Below the pieces are notes generated by a model. That model had not been told where the DNA came from, did no database searches, and saw only the letters and a list, made by a program, of their open reading frames with translations. The position numbers were made by a program, and so were the translations under genes. DNA of 47,157 nucleotides from JALORV01 sp035429725 (GTDB lineage Bacteria > Pseudomonadota > Gammaproteobacteria > Burkholderiales > Burkholderiaceae_F): NCBI GenBank assembly GCA_035429725.1, contig DAOMFI010000009.1:1-47157 (forward strand), written 5' to 3'. Position 1 is the stretch's first letter, and the number at the start of each line of letters is the position of its first letter. This document shows, piece after piece, positions 8,440-16,932 of the stretch.

Positions 8440-9264
8440 GTGACCTCTCGGCCGAAAATCGGAATCTCGGCATGCTTCTTCCACGCCGATCCGGCGCGCC
8501 CGATATTCACCGGCAAGACTCTGCAGTATGTGGAGCAGTCGATCGTGCACTGGGTGCAGTCTTCCGGCGCGCTGGCGGTGGTGATCCCGTCTCCCGAAGG
8601 GCCGACGCAGCGCGGTGACGTGACGCTCGCGGATTACGCGGAATTGCTGGACGGACTGGTGCTCGAGGGCGGCGCCGACATGTGGCCCGGCAGCTACGGT
8701 GAGGAGCCGCTGCGGCCGGAGTGGACCGGCGACCGCGTCCGTGACCAGTACGAGATTGCCCTTCTGCGCGCCTTCGTCGATGCCGGCAAGCCGGTGCTCG
8801 GCGTGTGTCGCGGCCTGCAGGTGATCAATGTCGCCTTTGGCGGAACGCTGTACCAGGATATCGCCACGCAGCTTCCCGGCGCGATCGAGCACCGCAACGC
8901 CAGGCTGTATGACCAGAACTTCCACACGATCGAAGTCGTGCCCGGAACCCGACTCGCCGAGCTGTACCCGCATCCGGGTTTCAAGGCGCCGGACCGCCCC
9001 TCGCCCCACTACGTGGTCAACAGCGTGCACCATCAGGGCATCAAGGAACTCGCGCCCTACTTCGAGATCGAGGCGCGCTGCCCGAATGACGGCGTGATCG
9101 AGGCGATTCGTTACGACACTGCCCGCGGCCCGGTGAAGTCGTATGTCGCCGCCGTCCAGTGGCACCCCGAGTTTCACGACTGGACGAACGCCGCGATCCT
9201 GGCCGGCGAACCCCTGCTTTCCGACTTCCTGGCTGCGGCATGCACCGCCCGCAACGCAACCTGA
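8440..9264 (+). CDS. Gamma-glutamyl-gamma-aminobutyrate hydrolase family protein (PuuD-like)
   Basis: A class I glutamine-amidotransferase-fold hydrolase (peptidase C26), 274 aa. The nucleophile elbow is PVLGVCRGLQVINV, the His-Glu pair is in AAVQWHPEF, and VLEGGADMWPGSYGEEP is the substrate-side motif of the PuuD group. Family members cleave gamma-glutamyl amides such as gamma-Glu-GABA. I chose the GTG at 8440 because AAGGAAG lies six bases upstream and the next residues (TSRPKIGISACFF) begin the domain directly. An in-frame ATG at 8359, preceded by AGAGG and overlapping the dehydrogenase stop, would add 27 Pro/Gly-rich residues. It sits between alcohol and aldehyde dehydrogenases. Confidence 0.9.
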   Translation: MTSRPKIGISACFFHADPARPIFTGKTLQYVEQSIVHWVQSSGALAVVIPSPEGPTQRGDVTLADYAELLDGLVLEGGADMWPGSYGEEPLRPEWTGDRVRDQYEIALLRAFVDAGKPVLGVCRGLQVINVAFGGTLYQDIATQLPGAIEHRNARLYDQNFHTIEVVPGTRLAELYPHPGFKAPDRPSPHYVVNSVHHQGIKELAPYFEIEARCPNDGVIEAIRYDTARGPVKSYVAAVQWHPEFHDWTNAAILAGEPLLSDFLAAACTARNAT

Positions 9265-9269
9265 CTTCC

Positions 9270-10637
9270 ATGCTGACCGTCACCAATCCCGCGAACGGCC
9301 GCGTCATTGCCGAACTGGCCGAACACACACCCGAAGCCGTCGCTTCCGCGTACCACGCCGCCCGAGCCGCACAGCCCGAGTGGGCGGCACAGCCGCTCTC
9401 CGTCCGGCTGGAGGCGATACGCCGCTTTCGGGCCGAACTGCTACGGGAGCTTGAGCGGCTGGCCGCGATACTCACCTCGGAAGTCGGCAAGCCGATCCGC
9501 CAGTCGCGCAACGAACTGAACGGCCTGCTCGGGCGCATCGACTTCTTCCTCGCCGAGTCCGAGCGCACGCTTGCGCCGCGCCAGGTCTTCGACGAAGGCG
9601 GCATGCGTGAGCTGATCACGCACGAGCCGCTCGGCGTCATCGCCAACATCTCGGCGTGGAACTATCCGTATTTCGTCGGAGCGAACGTGTTCGTTCCGGC
9701 GCTGATCACCGGCAATGCGGTCCTCTACAAGCCTTCGGAGTACGCCACGCTGACGGGACTCGAGATCGGCCAGCTGCTGCACATTTCCGGCGTGCCGCAG
9801 GATGCATTCAAGGTGCTGGTCGGCAGCGGAGCGGTGGGCTCCGCGCTGCTGGTGCAGCCCGTCGACGGCGTGTTCTTCACGGGCTCTCACGCGACCGGCG
9901 CAAAAATTGCGCAGACCATCGGCCCGCGCATGATCAAGCTGCAACTGGAGCTTGGCGGCAAGGATCCAACCTACGTCTGCGAAGACGTCGATGTTCCCGC
10001 CGCTGCCGCCTCGCTCGCCGATGGCGCGATGTACAACACGGGCCAGAGCTGCTGCTCAGTCGAGCGCATCTACGTGCACGCGAAGATTCACGACGCCTTC
10101 GTCGAGGCCTTCGTCAGGGAGGTGAGCGGCTTCACGATCAGCGAGCCGACCGACGAGGCGGCCTACATCGGTCCGCTGACGCGCGCACCCCAGCTCGACG
10201 TGCTGGAGCGTCAGGTGGCCGACGCACTCGCCAAGGGCGCAAAGCTGCTGGTCGGCGGGCACCGCCTGCCCGGGCCGGGCAACTGGTTCGAGCCGACGGT
10301 GTTCAGCGAGGTCGATCACTCGATGGACCTGATGCGCGAGGAAAGCTTCGGCCCGATCATCGGAATCCAGAAGGTGGCGGACGACGACGAAGCGGTGCGG
10401 CTGATGAACCACAGCGAGTACGGCCTGACGGCAGGCGTCTACACGAAGGACGAGGCGCGCGCCCGGCGCATCCTCGCGCAGGTGCACGCTGGCTCGGTCT
10501 ACTGGAACTGCTGCGACCGCGTGAGCCCGCGACTGCCCTGGAGCGGCGTCGGGCACTCGGGCGTCGGACTCACCCTGTCCACCTATGGCATCGAGACCTT
10601 CACGCGGCCGAAGGCGTGGCATATGAAATTGGCGTGA
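9270..10637 (+). CDS. NAD(P)-dependent aldehyde dehydrogenase
   Basis: An aldehyde dehydrogenase superfamily enzyme, 455 aa. It opens with MLTVTNPANGRVIAELAEHT. Motifs are ISAWNYPYFVGANVFVPALI, LYKPSEYA, FTGSHATGAKIAQ, the general base in LQLELGGKDP, and the catalytic cysteine in YNTGQSCCSVERIYV. EESFGPIIGI and the C-terminal substrate loop are also present. The ATG at 9270 starts at the usual family position; an in-frame ATG at 9240 would overlap the hydrolase gene. It completes the alcohol, aldehyde, hydrolase set. A palindromic repeat begins 4 nt after the stop. Confidence 0.93.
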   Translation: MLTVTNPANGRVIAELAEHTPEAVASAYHAARAAQPEWAAQPLSVRLEAIRRFRAELLRELERLAAILTSEVGKPIRQSRNELNGLLGRIDFFLAESERTLAPRQVFDEGGMRELITHEPLGVIANISAWNYPYFVGANVFVPALITGNAVLYKPSEYATLTGLEIGQLLHISGVPQDAFKVLVGSGAVGSALLVQPVDGVFFTGSHATGAKIAQTIGPRMIKLQLELGGKDPTYVCEDVDVPAAAASLADGAMYNTGQSCCSVERIYVHAKIHDAFVEAFVREVSGFTISEPTDEAAYIGPLTRAPQLDVLERQVADALAKGAKLLVGGHRLPGPGNWFEPTVFSEVDHSMDLMREESFGPIIGIQKVADDDEAVRLMNHSEYGLTAGVYTKDEARARRILAQVHAGSVYWNCCDRVSPRLPWSGVGHSGVGLTLSTYGIETFTRPKAWHMKLA

Positions 10638-10641
10638 TGGA

Positions 10642-10670
10642 TGTACGCGACGCTGCGCGTCGCACGTGCA
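10642..10670 (+). repeat. Dispersed palindromic hairpin repeat, copy 1
   Basis: A 29-nt palindromic element. The inner stem GCGACGC/GCGTCGC (10647-10653 and 10657-10663) has a 3-nt loop; beyond a 2-nt bulge, five further pairs join TGTAC to GTGCA. An inverted copy at 45076-45104 matches at 26 of 29 positions; one stem pair is C-G here and T-A there. A second GC hairpin (GGCCGC-gca-GCGGCC) follows within 30 nt and a GCTTCGGAGC hairpin within about 90 nt. The element fills the space between the aldehyde dehydrogenase and the FAD enzyme gene. Confidence 0.7.
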
Positions 10671-10776
10671 TTCATCACGGCACGGCCGCGCAGCGGCCGC
10701 TCAAGACTGATTTGAAGGGCTCGCTTCGGAGCGGCCGGGCGCTCGCCCTTTCACAAGAGCAGAAACCACGGGGGAG

Positions 10777-13302
10777 ATGACCTTGGCAGACGAGGCACTG
10801 ACGACGCAGGTCCGGCCGCCGCAGGCGGCGCGGATCGTGGTGATCGGGGGCGGGATCATGGGGTGTTCGGTCGCCTATCACCTGAGTTCGTTTGGCGCGA
10901 CCGACGTCGTGCTGCTCGAGCAGGGGCGGCTGACATCGGGTACGACCTGGCATGCGGCGGGGCTCGTCGGTCAGCTGCGCAACCACGAGAGCATGACGCG
11001 GCTGATCCGCTACTCGACCGACCTGTATTCACGACTCGAAGCGGAAACAGGGCTGTCCACTGGCTGGAAACAGTGCGGCTCGCTGGCGGTGGCGCGCACC
11101 GAAGACCGCATGGTGCAACTGAAGCGCACCGCGGCGGTGGCGCAGGCCTACGGCGTGACCTGCGATGTCATTTCAGCCGGCGAGGCGGGCGAGCTCTACC
11201 CGATCATGGCCACCGCCGATCTCAAGGGTGCAGTGTGGCTGCCGGGCGACGGCAAGGCCAATCCGGCCGACCTGACGCTCGCGCTCGCCAAGGGCGCGCG
11301 CAATCGCGGCGTGAAGATCTGCGAAGGTACGCGGGTCACCGGCGCCGTGACGCAGTCGGGCGGCGGCAAGCGCATTGCGCAGCTCGAATGGAGCAACAAG
11401 GCCGGGGAGACCGGGCGCATCAGCGCCGACATCGTCGTGCTCACCGGCGGCCAGTGGTCGCGTGCGCTCGGGCGCAAGCTCGGTGTCGCGGTGCCGCTCT
11501 TTTCCTGCGAGCACTATTACATCGTCACCGACACGGTGCCCGGCGTGCATCGCGACCTGCCGGTGATGCGTGATCCGGATGGCTACATCTACTTCAAGGA
11601 AGAAGTGGGCGGGCTGCTGATGGGCGGCTTCGAGCCGCATGCCACGCCCTGGCTGCAGAGCGCGCAGCACCGTGGCGGCATTCCGGAGAACTTCGAGTTC
11701 CAGCTGCTGCCGGACAACTGGGACGCCTTCCAGATCCTGCTCGACAACGCGATGATCCGCGTCCCGGCGCTGCAGCAGGCGCAGGTCAAGCAGTTCTACA
11801 ACGGCCCCGAGTCATTCACTGCGGACAACAATTTCATCCTCGGGCCCGCGCCGGGCATCGACAACCTGTACGTCGGCTGCGGCTTCAACTCGATGGGGAT
11901 TGCCTCGGGCGGCGGCGCCGGCAAGGCGCTCGCGGAGTGGATCATCGGCGGCGAGCCGACGCTCGATCTGTGGCCGGTCGACATCCGCCGCTTCGCGCGC
12001 TTCAACGCGAACGAGACCTGGCTGCCGGACCGCATTGCCGAGGTGCTGGGCATGCACTACAAGATGCCGTGGCCGAACCGGGAGCTGGAATCCGCGCGGC
12101 CGTTCCGGCGTTCGCCGTTGTATGCGCAGCTGCGCGACGCTGGCGCGTGCTTCGGCTCGAAGATGGGCTGGGAGCGCGCCAACTTCTTTGCGCCGACGCC
12201 GACGCAGGCGCACATCGAATACGGCTGGGGCCATCAGAACTGGCACCCGTGGGTCGCCGCCGAACACCGCGCCTGCCGCGAGGCCGTGGCCGTGTTCGAC
12301 ATGAGTTCGTTCGCCAAGCTGTTGGTGCAGGGGCCTGACGTGCACGCAGCGCTGCAGTGGCTGGTCGCCAACGATGTGCCGAGGACTCCGGGCGGTACCG
12401 TGTACACCGGCATGCTGAACGAGCGCGGCGGCTACGAAAGCGACTTCACGATCACGTGCCTCGATGACGATCAGTTCATGGTCGTCACGAGTTCGGGCTC
12501 GGCGGTGCGCGACCGCGACGTGATCGAGCGCGCGTTGCGCCGCCACGGCTGGCGCGCGACCGTGACTGACGTGACGGCGATGTACGCGATGCTCGCCGTC
12601 ATGGGCCCGCGCTCGCGCGAGCTGATGCAGGGCGTTTCGACCGCGCTCTTCGACAACGCGTCGTTCCCGTTCGGCACGTCCCAGGAGATCGACGTCGGCT
12701 ACGCGACCGTGCGAGCCACGCGCCTCACTTACGTCGGCGAGTTGGGGTGGGAGCTGTACACGCCGGTGGAGTTTGCCGTCGGCGTGTACGAGCAGCTGAT
12801 GAAGGCGGGAGGTGATCTCGGACTGGTCAATGCCGGCTATTACGCGATCGACTCGCTGCGGCTCGAGAAGGGTTATCGCGCCTGGGGCCGCGAGCTGACT
12901 CCCGACATCAACCCGTATGAGGCCGGTCTCGGCTTCGCCGTCAGGCTCGATAAGCCGATGGACTTCCGCGGTCGTGCCGCATTGCAGGCATTGAAGGATG
13001 CCGGCGGGGCCAATGCCGCAGCGCGTCGCGTCGTTTCGCTGGTGGTCGATGCGCCGCACACGAACCTGTGGGGCGGTGAACTCATCCTGCGCAACAACTC
13101 GCCGGCCGGCTTCGTCACCAGTGCGGCCTTCGGTCACACGCTTGGCGCGCCGGTCGCCCTCGGGATCCTCTCCAACGCGCACGGCGCCGCCGACAAAGCC
13201 TGGATCGAGGCAGGCACCTACCAGATCGATCTCGCTGGCGAGCGCTATGCTGCCCGCGTGTCGCTGGCGGCGCCGCTCGACTCCGCGGCGGTGCGCGCGT
13301 GA
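10777..13302 (+). CDS. FAD-dependent dimethylglycine/sarcosine dehydrogenase-like enzyme with GcvT domain
   Basis: An 841-aa oxidative demethylase-like protein. Residues ~15-400 are an FAD-binding DAO domain: IVVIGGGIMGCSVAYHL is the dinucleotide fold, and TSGTTWHAAGLVGQLR carries the histidine used for covalent flavin attachment in this family. A linker (~400-460) is followed by two GcvT-type folate-binding domains (AVFDMSSFAKLLVQGP, GELGWELYTP, DSLRLEKGYRAWGREL). Relatives oxidise dimethylglycine, sarcosine or related N-methyl amines and pass the one-carbon unit to tetrahydrofolate; the substrate here is unknown. The GGGGGAG site touches ATG 10777 but is ideally spaced (6 nt) from in-frame TTG 10783, so the real start may be two codons later. 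It follows the dehydrogenase genes and precedes an MFS carrier. Confidence 0.88.
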   Translation: MTLADEALTTQVRPPQAARIVVIGGGIMGCSVAYHLSSFGATDVVLLEQGRLTSGTTWHAAGLVGQLRNHESMTRLIRYSTDLYSRLEAETGLSTGWKQCGSLAVARTEDRMVQLKRTAAVAQAYGVTCDVISAGEAGELYPIMATADLKGAVWLPGDGKANPADLTLALAKGARNRGVKICEGTRVTGAVTQSGGGKRIAQLEWSNKAGETGRISADIVVLTGGQWSRALGRKLGVAVPLFSCEHYYIVTDTVPGVHRDLPVMRDPDGYIYFKEEVGGLLMGGFEPHATPWLQSAQHRGGIPENFEFQLLPDNWDAFQILLDNAMIRVPALQQAQVKQFYNGPESFTADNNFILGPAPGIDNLYVGCGFNSMGIASGGGAGKALAEWIIGGEPTLDLWPVDIRRFARFNANETWLPDRIAEVLGMHYKMPWPNRELESARPFRRSPLYAQLRDAGACFGSKMGWERANFFAPTPTQAHIEYGWGHQNWHPWVAAEHRACREAVAVFDMSSFAKLLVQGPDVHAALQWLVANDVPRTPGGTVYTGMLNERGGYESDFTITCLDDDQFMVVTSSGSAVRDRDVIERALRRHGWRATVTDVTAMYAMLAVMGPRSRELMQGVSTALFDNASFPFGTSQEIDVGYATVRATRLTYVGELGWELYTPVEFAVGVYEQLMKAGGDLGLVNAGYYAIDSLRLEKGYRAWGRELTPDINPYEAGLGFAVRLDKPMDFRGRAALQALKDAGGANAAARRVVSLVVDAPHTNLWGGELILRNNSPAGFVTSAAFGHTLGAPVALGILSNAHGAADKAWIEAGTYQIDLAGERYAARVSLAAPLDSAAVRA

Positions 13303-13371
13303 TTCCGTACTGGCCACCGTCGAAGATCGGACCGCGGCGGGGCCGCCTCGGCGCGCCGCGTCCGGCCGCCA

Positions 13372-14583
13372 TTGAAGCCTGAATCGGCCCACCTGTGGAA
13401 GGCGCCCGCGTGGGCGCTTTCGCTGCTGCTCGCGTGCCTCGGCATGCTCGGGCCGTTCGCGATCGACACCTACCTGCCGGCGTTCGCGACGATCCGCACA
13501 TCGCTCGACGCCACCACGTTGCAGATGCAGCAGACGCTGTCGGCGTACCTGTTCGGCTTCGCAGCGATGAACCTGTTCCACGGCGCGCTGGCCGACGCTT
13601 ACGGCCGAAGGCCCGTTGTGCTGTGGGGCGTGGCGGCCTTCACGATCGCCTCGATCGGCTGCGCGCTTGCGCAGACCATCGGCCAACTGGTCTTCTTCCG
13701 CGCTGTGCAGGGGCTCGCCACCGGCGCCGGCATCGTCGTGTCGCGCGCGATCATCCGCGACATGTTCCCGCCGGCGCAGGCGCAGCGGGTGATGTCGCAG
13801 GTGACGATCTTCTTCGGCGTCGCACCCGCCGTGGCGCCGATGATCGGCGGGCTGCTCTACGTTCACATCGGCTGGCGCTCGATCTTCTGGCTGCTGGCGA
13901 TCATCGGCCTGGCCTTGTGGCTCGCCAACTGGCGCGTGCTGCCCGAGACCCTGCACAAGAAAGACATCCAGCCATTCAATGCGCGCAACCTGTTCAGCGG
14001 CTACGCGAAGCTGCTCGGGCATCGCAACTTCATGCTGCTGGCGCTGGCCAGCGGCATCCCATTCAACGGCATGTTCCTGTACGTGCTGTCGGCGCCGGCC
14101 TTTCTCGGCGAGTTGCTGGGACTCGCGCCCACGCAGTTCTTCTGGTTCTTCTGCATGACGATCAGCGGGATCATGGGCGGCGCGTGGCTGTCCGGGCGCC
14201 TCGCCGGGCGCATCAAGCCCCGCCGGCAGATCCGCTACGGTTTCACGGTCATGGTCCTCGTCTCGATCATCAACGTGCTGGCCAATGCGTTCTTTACTGC
14301 GCAGGCGTGGTGGGCGCTGCCGCTCATCGGGATCTTTTCCTTCGGCTGGTCGCTGATGGTGCCGGTCGTCACGATCCTGGTGCTCGATCTCGTTCCGGAA
14401 CGACGGGGAATGGCCTCGTCGCTGCAGGCGGTCGTCGGCAGCGTGGCCAATGCGCTGGTGGCCGGCGCGCTGGCGCCCGCGGTGATGCATTCGACACTTG
14501 GACTGGCGGTCGCGTCCTTCGGTCTGATGTGCATCGGGCTGGGCGCCTGGCAGATCGTCCGGCGCAAACTGCCTCCGCACTGA
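13372..14583 (+). CDS. MFS drug/metabolite exporter, Bcr/CflA family
   Basis: A 12-span inner-membrane carrier of 403 aa. GPFAIDTYLPAF in the first span, GALADAYGRRPVVLWG in the 2-3 loop and RAVQGLATGAGIVVSRAIIRD are hallmarks of the Bcr/CflA drug-resistance subgroup of the major facilitator superfamily. Such proteins expel small compounds by proton antiport; the substrate is not predictable. The frame begins with a TTG at 13372 and has no ATG before the first span, so a TTG start is the best guess, without a good ribosome site. It lies 69 nt after the FAD enzyme gene; that interval holds only GC-rich inverted repeats. Confidence 0.88.
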   Translation: MKPESAHLWKAPAWALSLLLACLGMLGPFAIDTYLPAFATIRTSLDATTLQMQQTLSAYLFGFAAMNLFHGALADAYGRRPVVLWGVAAFTIASIGCALAQTIGQLVFFRAVQGLATGAGIVVSRAIIRDMFPPAQAQRVMSQVTIFFGVAPAVAPMIGGLLYVHIGWRSIFWLLAIIGLALWLANWRVLPETLHKKDIQPFNARNLFSGYAKLLGHRNFMLLALASGIPFNGMFLYVLSAPAFLGELLGLAPTQFFWFFCMTISGIMGGAWLSGRLAGRIKPRRQIRYGFTVMVLVSIINVLANAFFTAQAWWALPLIGIFSFGWSLMVPVVTILVLDLVPERRGMASSLQAVVGSVANALVAGALAPAVMHSTLGLAVASFGLMCIGLGAWQIVRRKLPPH

Positions 14584-14653
14584 ACGACCGTCGCCGCCGC
14601 GGTCATGTGCGGGCACAATCCCGCACCAGAACAACAATCCGGGGATGACAACG

Positions 14654-15769
14654 ATGCTGATCGGCGTACCCAAAGAGATCAAGGTCCATGAATACCGCGT
14701 CGGCATGACACCGTCGTCGGTGCGCGAAGCCGTCGCCCACGGCCACGAGGTGATCGTCGAGACGACGGCCGGCGCCGGCATCGGCGCCGCGGACGATGAT
14801 TACCGCAGGGCCGGTGCGGAAATCGTGGGCAGTGCGGCCGAGGTCTTCAGGCGCGCCGAAATGGTCGTCAAGGTCAAGGAGCCGCAGGCGGTCGAACGCC
14901 AACAGCTACGCGCGGGCCAGGTGCTCTTCACCTACCTGCACCTCGCGCCCGATCCCGAGCAGGCGAAGGATCTCGTGGCCAGCGGGGCGATCTGCATCGC
15001 CTACGAGACGGTCACGTCACCGGCTGGCGGCCTGCCGCTGCTCGCGCCGATGAGCGAAGTGGCGGGCCGGCTGGCGGTGCAGGCCGGTGCGCGCTGCCTG
15101 GAAAAGTCCGCCGGAGGCATGGGCATGCTGCTGGGCGGCGTGCCCGGCGTGGCGCCGGGGCGCATCGTCATCCTCGGTGCCGGAGTCGTCGGTACCAATT
15201 CCGCGCAGATGGCCGTCGGAACCGGCGCGCACGTCGTCGTCATCGACAAGTCGATCGAGGCGCTGCGGCGGATCGATGCCATGTTCAACGGCCGCGTCGT
15301 CACGGTGTTCTCGAACCAGGACAACGTCGAGCGCGAAGTGCAGCGGGCGGACCTCGTGATCTCCGGCGTGCTGATCCCGGGTGCTGAAGCTCCCAAGCTG
15401 ATCACGAAGGCGATGCTGCCGAAAATGAAGCCCGGCTCCGTCATCGTCGATGTCGCGATCGATCAGGGCGGCAGCGTCGAGACCAGCCGCCCAACGACGC
15501 ACGCGGAGCCCACGTACGTCGTCGATGGCGTCGTGCACTACATGGTGGCCAACATGCCGGGCGCGGTACCGCGCACTTCCACCTATGCGCTGAACAACGC
15601 CACACTGCCTTTCGCGCTCGCGCTCGCCGACAAGGGCTGGCGCAAGGCGCTGCATGACGACCCGCACCTTAAGGCGGGCCTCAACATTGCCGCCGGCAAG
15701 GTCACCTACAAGGCGGTCGCCAAGGCGCTCGGCCTGCCGTACACGGCCGCCGATGCGGTGATCGCCTGA
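14654..15769 (+). CDS. ald: Alanine dehydrogenase
   Basis: L-alanine:NAD oxidoreductase (alanine + NAD to pyruvate + ammonia + NADH), 371 aa, the usual family length. MLIGVPKEIKVHEYRVGMTP opens the protein with the pyruvate-binding Arg and Lys region; VKVKEP and a conserved His (TYLHLAPD) follow. GRIVILGAGVVGTNSAQMAVG is the NAD-binding fold and KPGSVIVDVAIDQGG the active-site Asp segment. An ATG nine bases earlier (14645) is in frame, but the protein normally begins at MLIGVPKE, and GGGG lies nine bases before it. Alanine is the by-product of PhnW, encoded 6 kb away, so this enzyme could regenerate pyruvate for 2-AEP transamination (inference). It is followed by the EamA carrier. Confidence 0.95.
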   Translation: MLIGVPKEIKVHEYRVGMTPSSVREAVAHGHEVIVETTAGAGIGAADDDYRRAGAEIVGSAAEVFRRAEMVVKVKEPQAVERQQLRAGQVLFTYLHLAPDPEQAKDLVASGAICIAYETVTSPAGGLPLLAPMSEVAGRLAVQAGARCLEKSAGGMGMLLGGVPGVAPGRIVILGAGVVGTNSAQMAVGTGAHVVVIDKSIEALRRIDAMFNGRVVTVFSNQDNVEREVQRADLVISGVLIPGAEAPKLITKAMLPKMKPGSVIVDVAIDQGGSVETSRPTTHAEPTYVVDGVVHYMVANMPGAVPRTSTYALNNATLPFALALADKGWRKALHDDPHLKAGLNIAAGKVTYKAVAKALGLPYTAADAVIA

Positions 15770-15858
15770 ACAATCGCTTCAACTAACGTGCCGCCGATGC
15801 AGACTACACCCGGCACGTCAGGTCCCCGCCCGGCGCCGCAACTCGCCAGGGGACGCGA

Positions 15859-16710
15859 CTGAGCCTGACTGTTTCGTTCGCCGTCCTGCTGGCCGCGCTG
15901 CTGCACGCGAGCTGGAACGCCATGATCAAGGGCGGCAACGACGTGCTGCTCGACACTGCGGCAATCGTCGTGGGCGCGGGGCTGGTCACGGTCCCTTTCC
16001 TCTTCTTTGTGCCGCTCCCGACCGCGGCGAGCTGGCCTTACATCGCCGCGTCGGTCGCGACGCACGTCGCTTATTACTACCTGATGATCAATGCTTACCG
16101 CACGGGCGAGCTGTCCCTGGTGTACCCATTGATGCGCGGCGTGGCCCCATTATTGACGGGGGTGATTGCGATTGTGTGGATGAACGAATGGCCCGGCACC
16201 TGGGGCTGGGCTGGCATGGTATTGATTTCATTAGGGGTTTTCGCGCTGGCCTTCCGTCCGGCCGCGCTTGGCGGGGCCTTGCATGGACATGGGCGCGCCG
16301 TCGCGTTCGCGCTGGCCAATGCCTGTGTCATTGCGCTTTACACCATCATCGACGGCAGCGGCGCCCGGCTGGCCGGCAACGCCTGGTCCTACATTGCCTG
16401 GCTCTTCGTGCTCGACGCGCTGCCGTTCACGTTCTACATGCTGATCACCCGCGGGCCGAAATTTATGCAGGCCCTCGCAGAACGCAGCCAACGCGGGCTG
16501 ATCGGCGGGGGCCTGTCGGCGGGCGCCTATGCGATCTCCGTCTGGGCCATGACCAAGGCGCCCGTGGCTCTCGTGGCCTCGCTGCGCGAGACCTCGGTGC
16601 TGTTTGCAACGCTGATCGGAGCGCGGCTGCTGAAGGAGCACCTGACGCCCCGGCGCTGGCTCGGTGTCGGCGCGGTCGTCGCCGGCGTCGTCGCGCTGAA
16701 GGCGGCCTGA
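15859..16710 (+). CDS. EamA/DMT-family membrane transporter, probable CTG start
   Basis: An inner-membrane carrier of the drug/metabolite superfamily, two EamA repeats, about ten spans, 283 aa. The first ATG in frame (15922) falls after the first span. The codons before it (LSLTVSFAVLLAALLHASWN) encode exactly the missing hydrophobic span and the family's HASWN motif. No ATG, GTG or TTG precedes them in frame, but CTG 15859 has AGGGGA five bases upstream, so I take that as the start. Family knowledge: an EamA subgroup (TIGR03340) occurs next to phosphonate operons; this gene could belong to it, being near the phn genes. Its last 57 nt recur at 18789-18845. Confidence 0.85.
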   Translation: MSLTVSFAVLLAALLHASWNAMIKGGNDVLLDTAAIVVGAGLVTVPFLFFVPLPTAASWPYIAASVATHVAYYYLMINAYRTGELSLVYPLMRGVAPLLTGVIAIVWMNEWPGTWGWAGMVLISLGVFALAFRPAALGGALHGHGRAVAFALANACVIALYTIIDGSGARLAGNAWSYIAWLFVLDALPFTFYMLITRGPKFMQALAERSQRGLIGGGLSAGAYAISVWAMTKAPVALVASLRETSVLFATLIGARLLKEHLTPRRWLGVGAVVAGVVALKAA

Positions 16711-16750
16711 CGCTTCAGGAGCTCAGCCCGTCCGCCCCCGCAACTCAAGC

Positions 16751-16771
16751 TGTGTCGAACCGGTTTACACA
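16751..16771 (+). promoter_or_regulatory. Candidate upstream activator site, PEP-CTERM gene 1
   Basis: An imperfect palindrome, TGTGT and ACACA flanking AACCGGTT. The pattern GTCGA-N3-GG-Y-TTACAC within it (16754-16770) recurs at 18943-18959 before the second PEP-CTERM gene. In both copies it begins exactly 113 nt before the start of the GG-N10-GC promoter. Position and symmetry fit the binding site of a sigma-54 enhancer-binding protein; which protein is not known. Confidence 0.4.
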
Positions 16772-16866
16772 GGTTGCGACGTCGTCTCGTAGCGCCGCTC
16801 GCATCGAACTCAGTGGCATTGTTAAGTAACTGTTCTAACTAGGGATATTTTAAGTGGCCGGTAGGC

Positions 16867-16881
16867 GGGCACGGTCCATGC
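16867..16881 (+). promoter_or_regulatory. Sigma-54-type -24/-12 promoter of PEP-CTERM gene 1
   Basis: GGGCACGGTCCATGC fits the sigma-54 consensus TGGCACG-N4-TTGC, with GG at 16868-16869 and GC at 16880-16881 separated by exactly ten bases. It ends 51 nt before the ATG. The second PEP-CTERM gene has the same box (14 of 15 identical) at the same distance, although the flanking DNA has diverged. PEP-CTERM genes are known to be RpoN/PrsR dependent in some bacteria. Confidence 0.7.
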
Positions 16882-16932
16882 GTAGCAGCAATTGGCAGCA
16901 TTGGACTGATCATCTCGGGAGGGAGCTTCAAA

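Noticed and set aside
11812..14781. A 989-codon open frame on the minus strand across the FAD enzyme and MFS genes
   Set aside because: Long antisense frames are expected in GC-rich genes. The translation is low-complexity Arg/Ala/His-rich, has no domain, and both plus-strand genes are clear.
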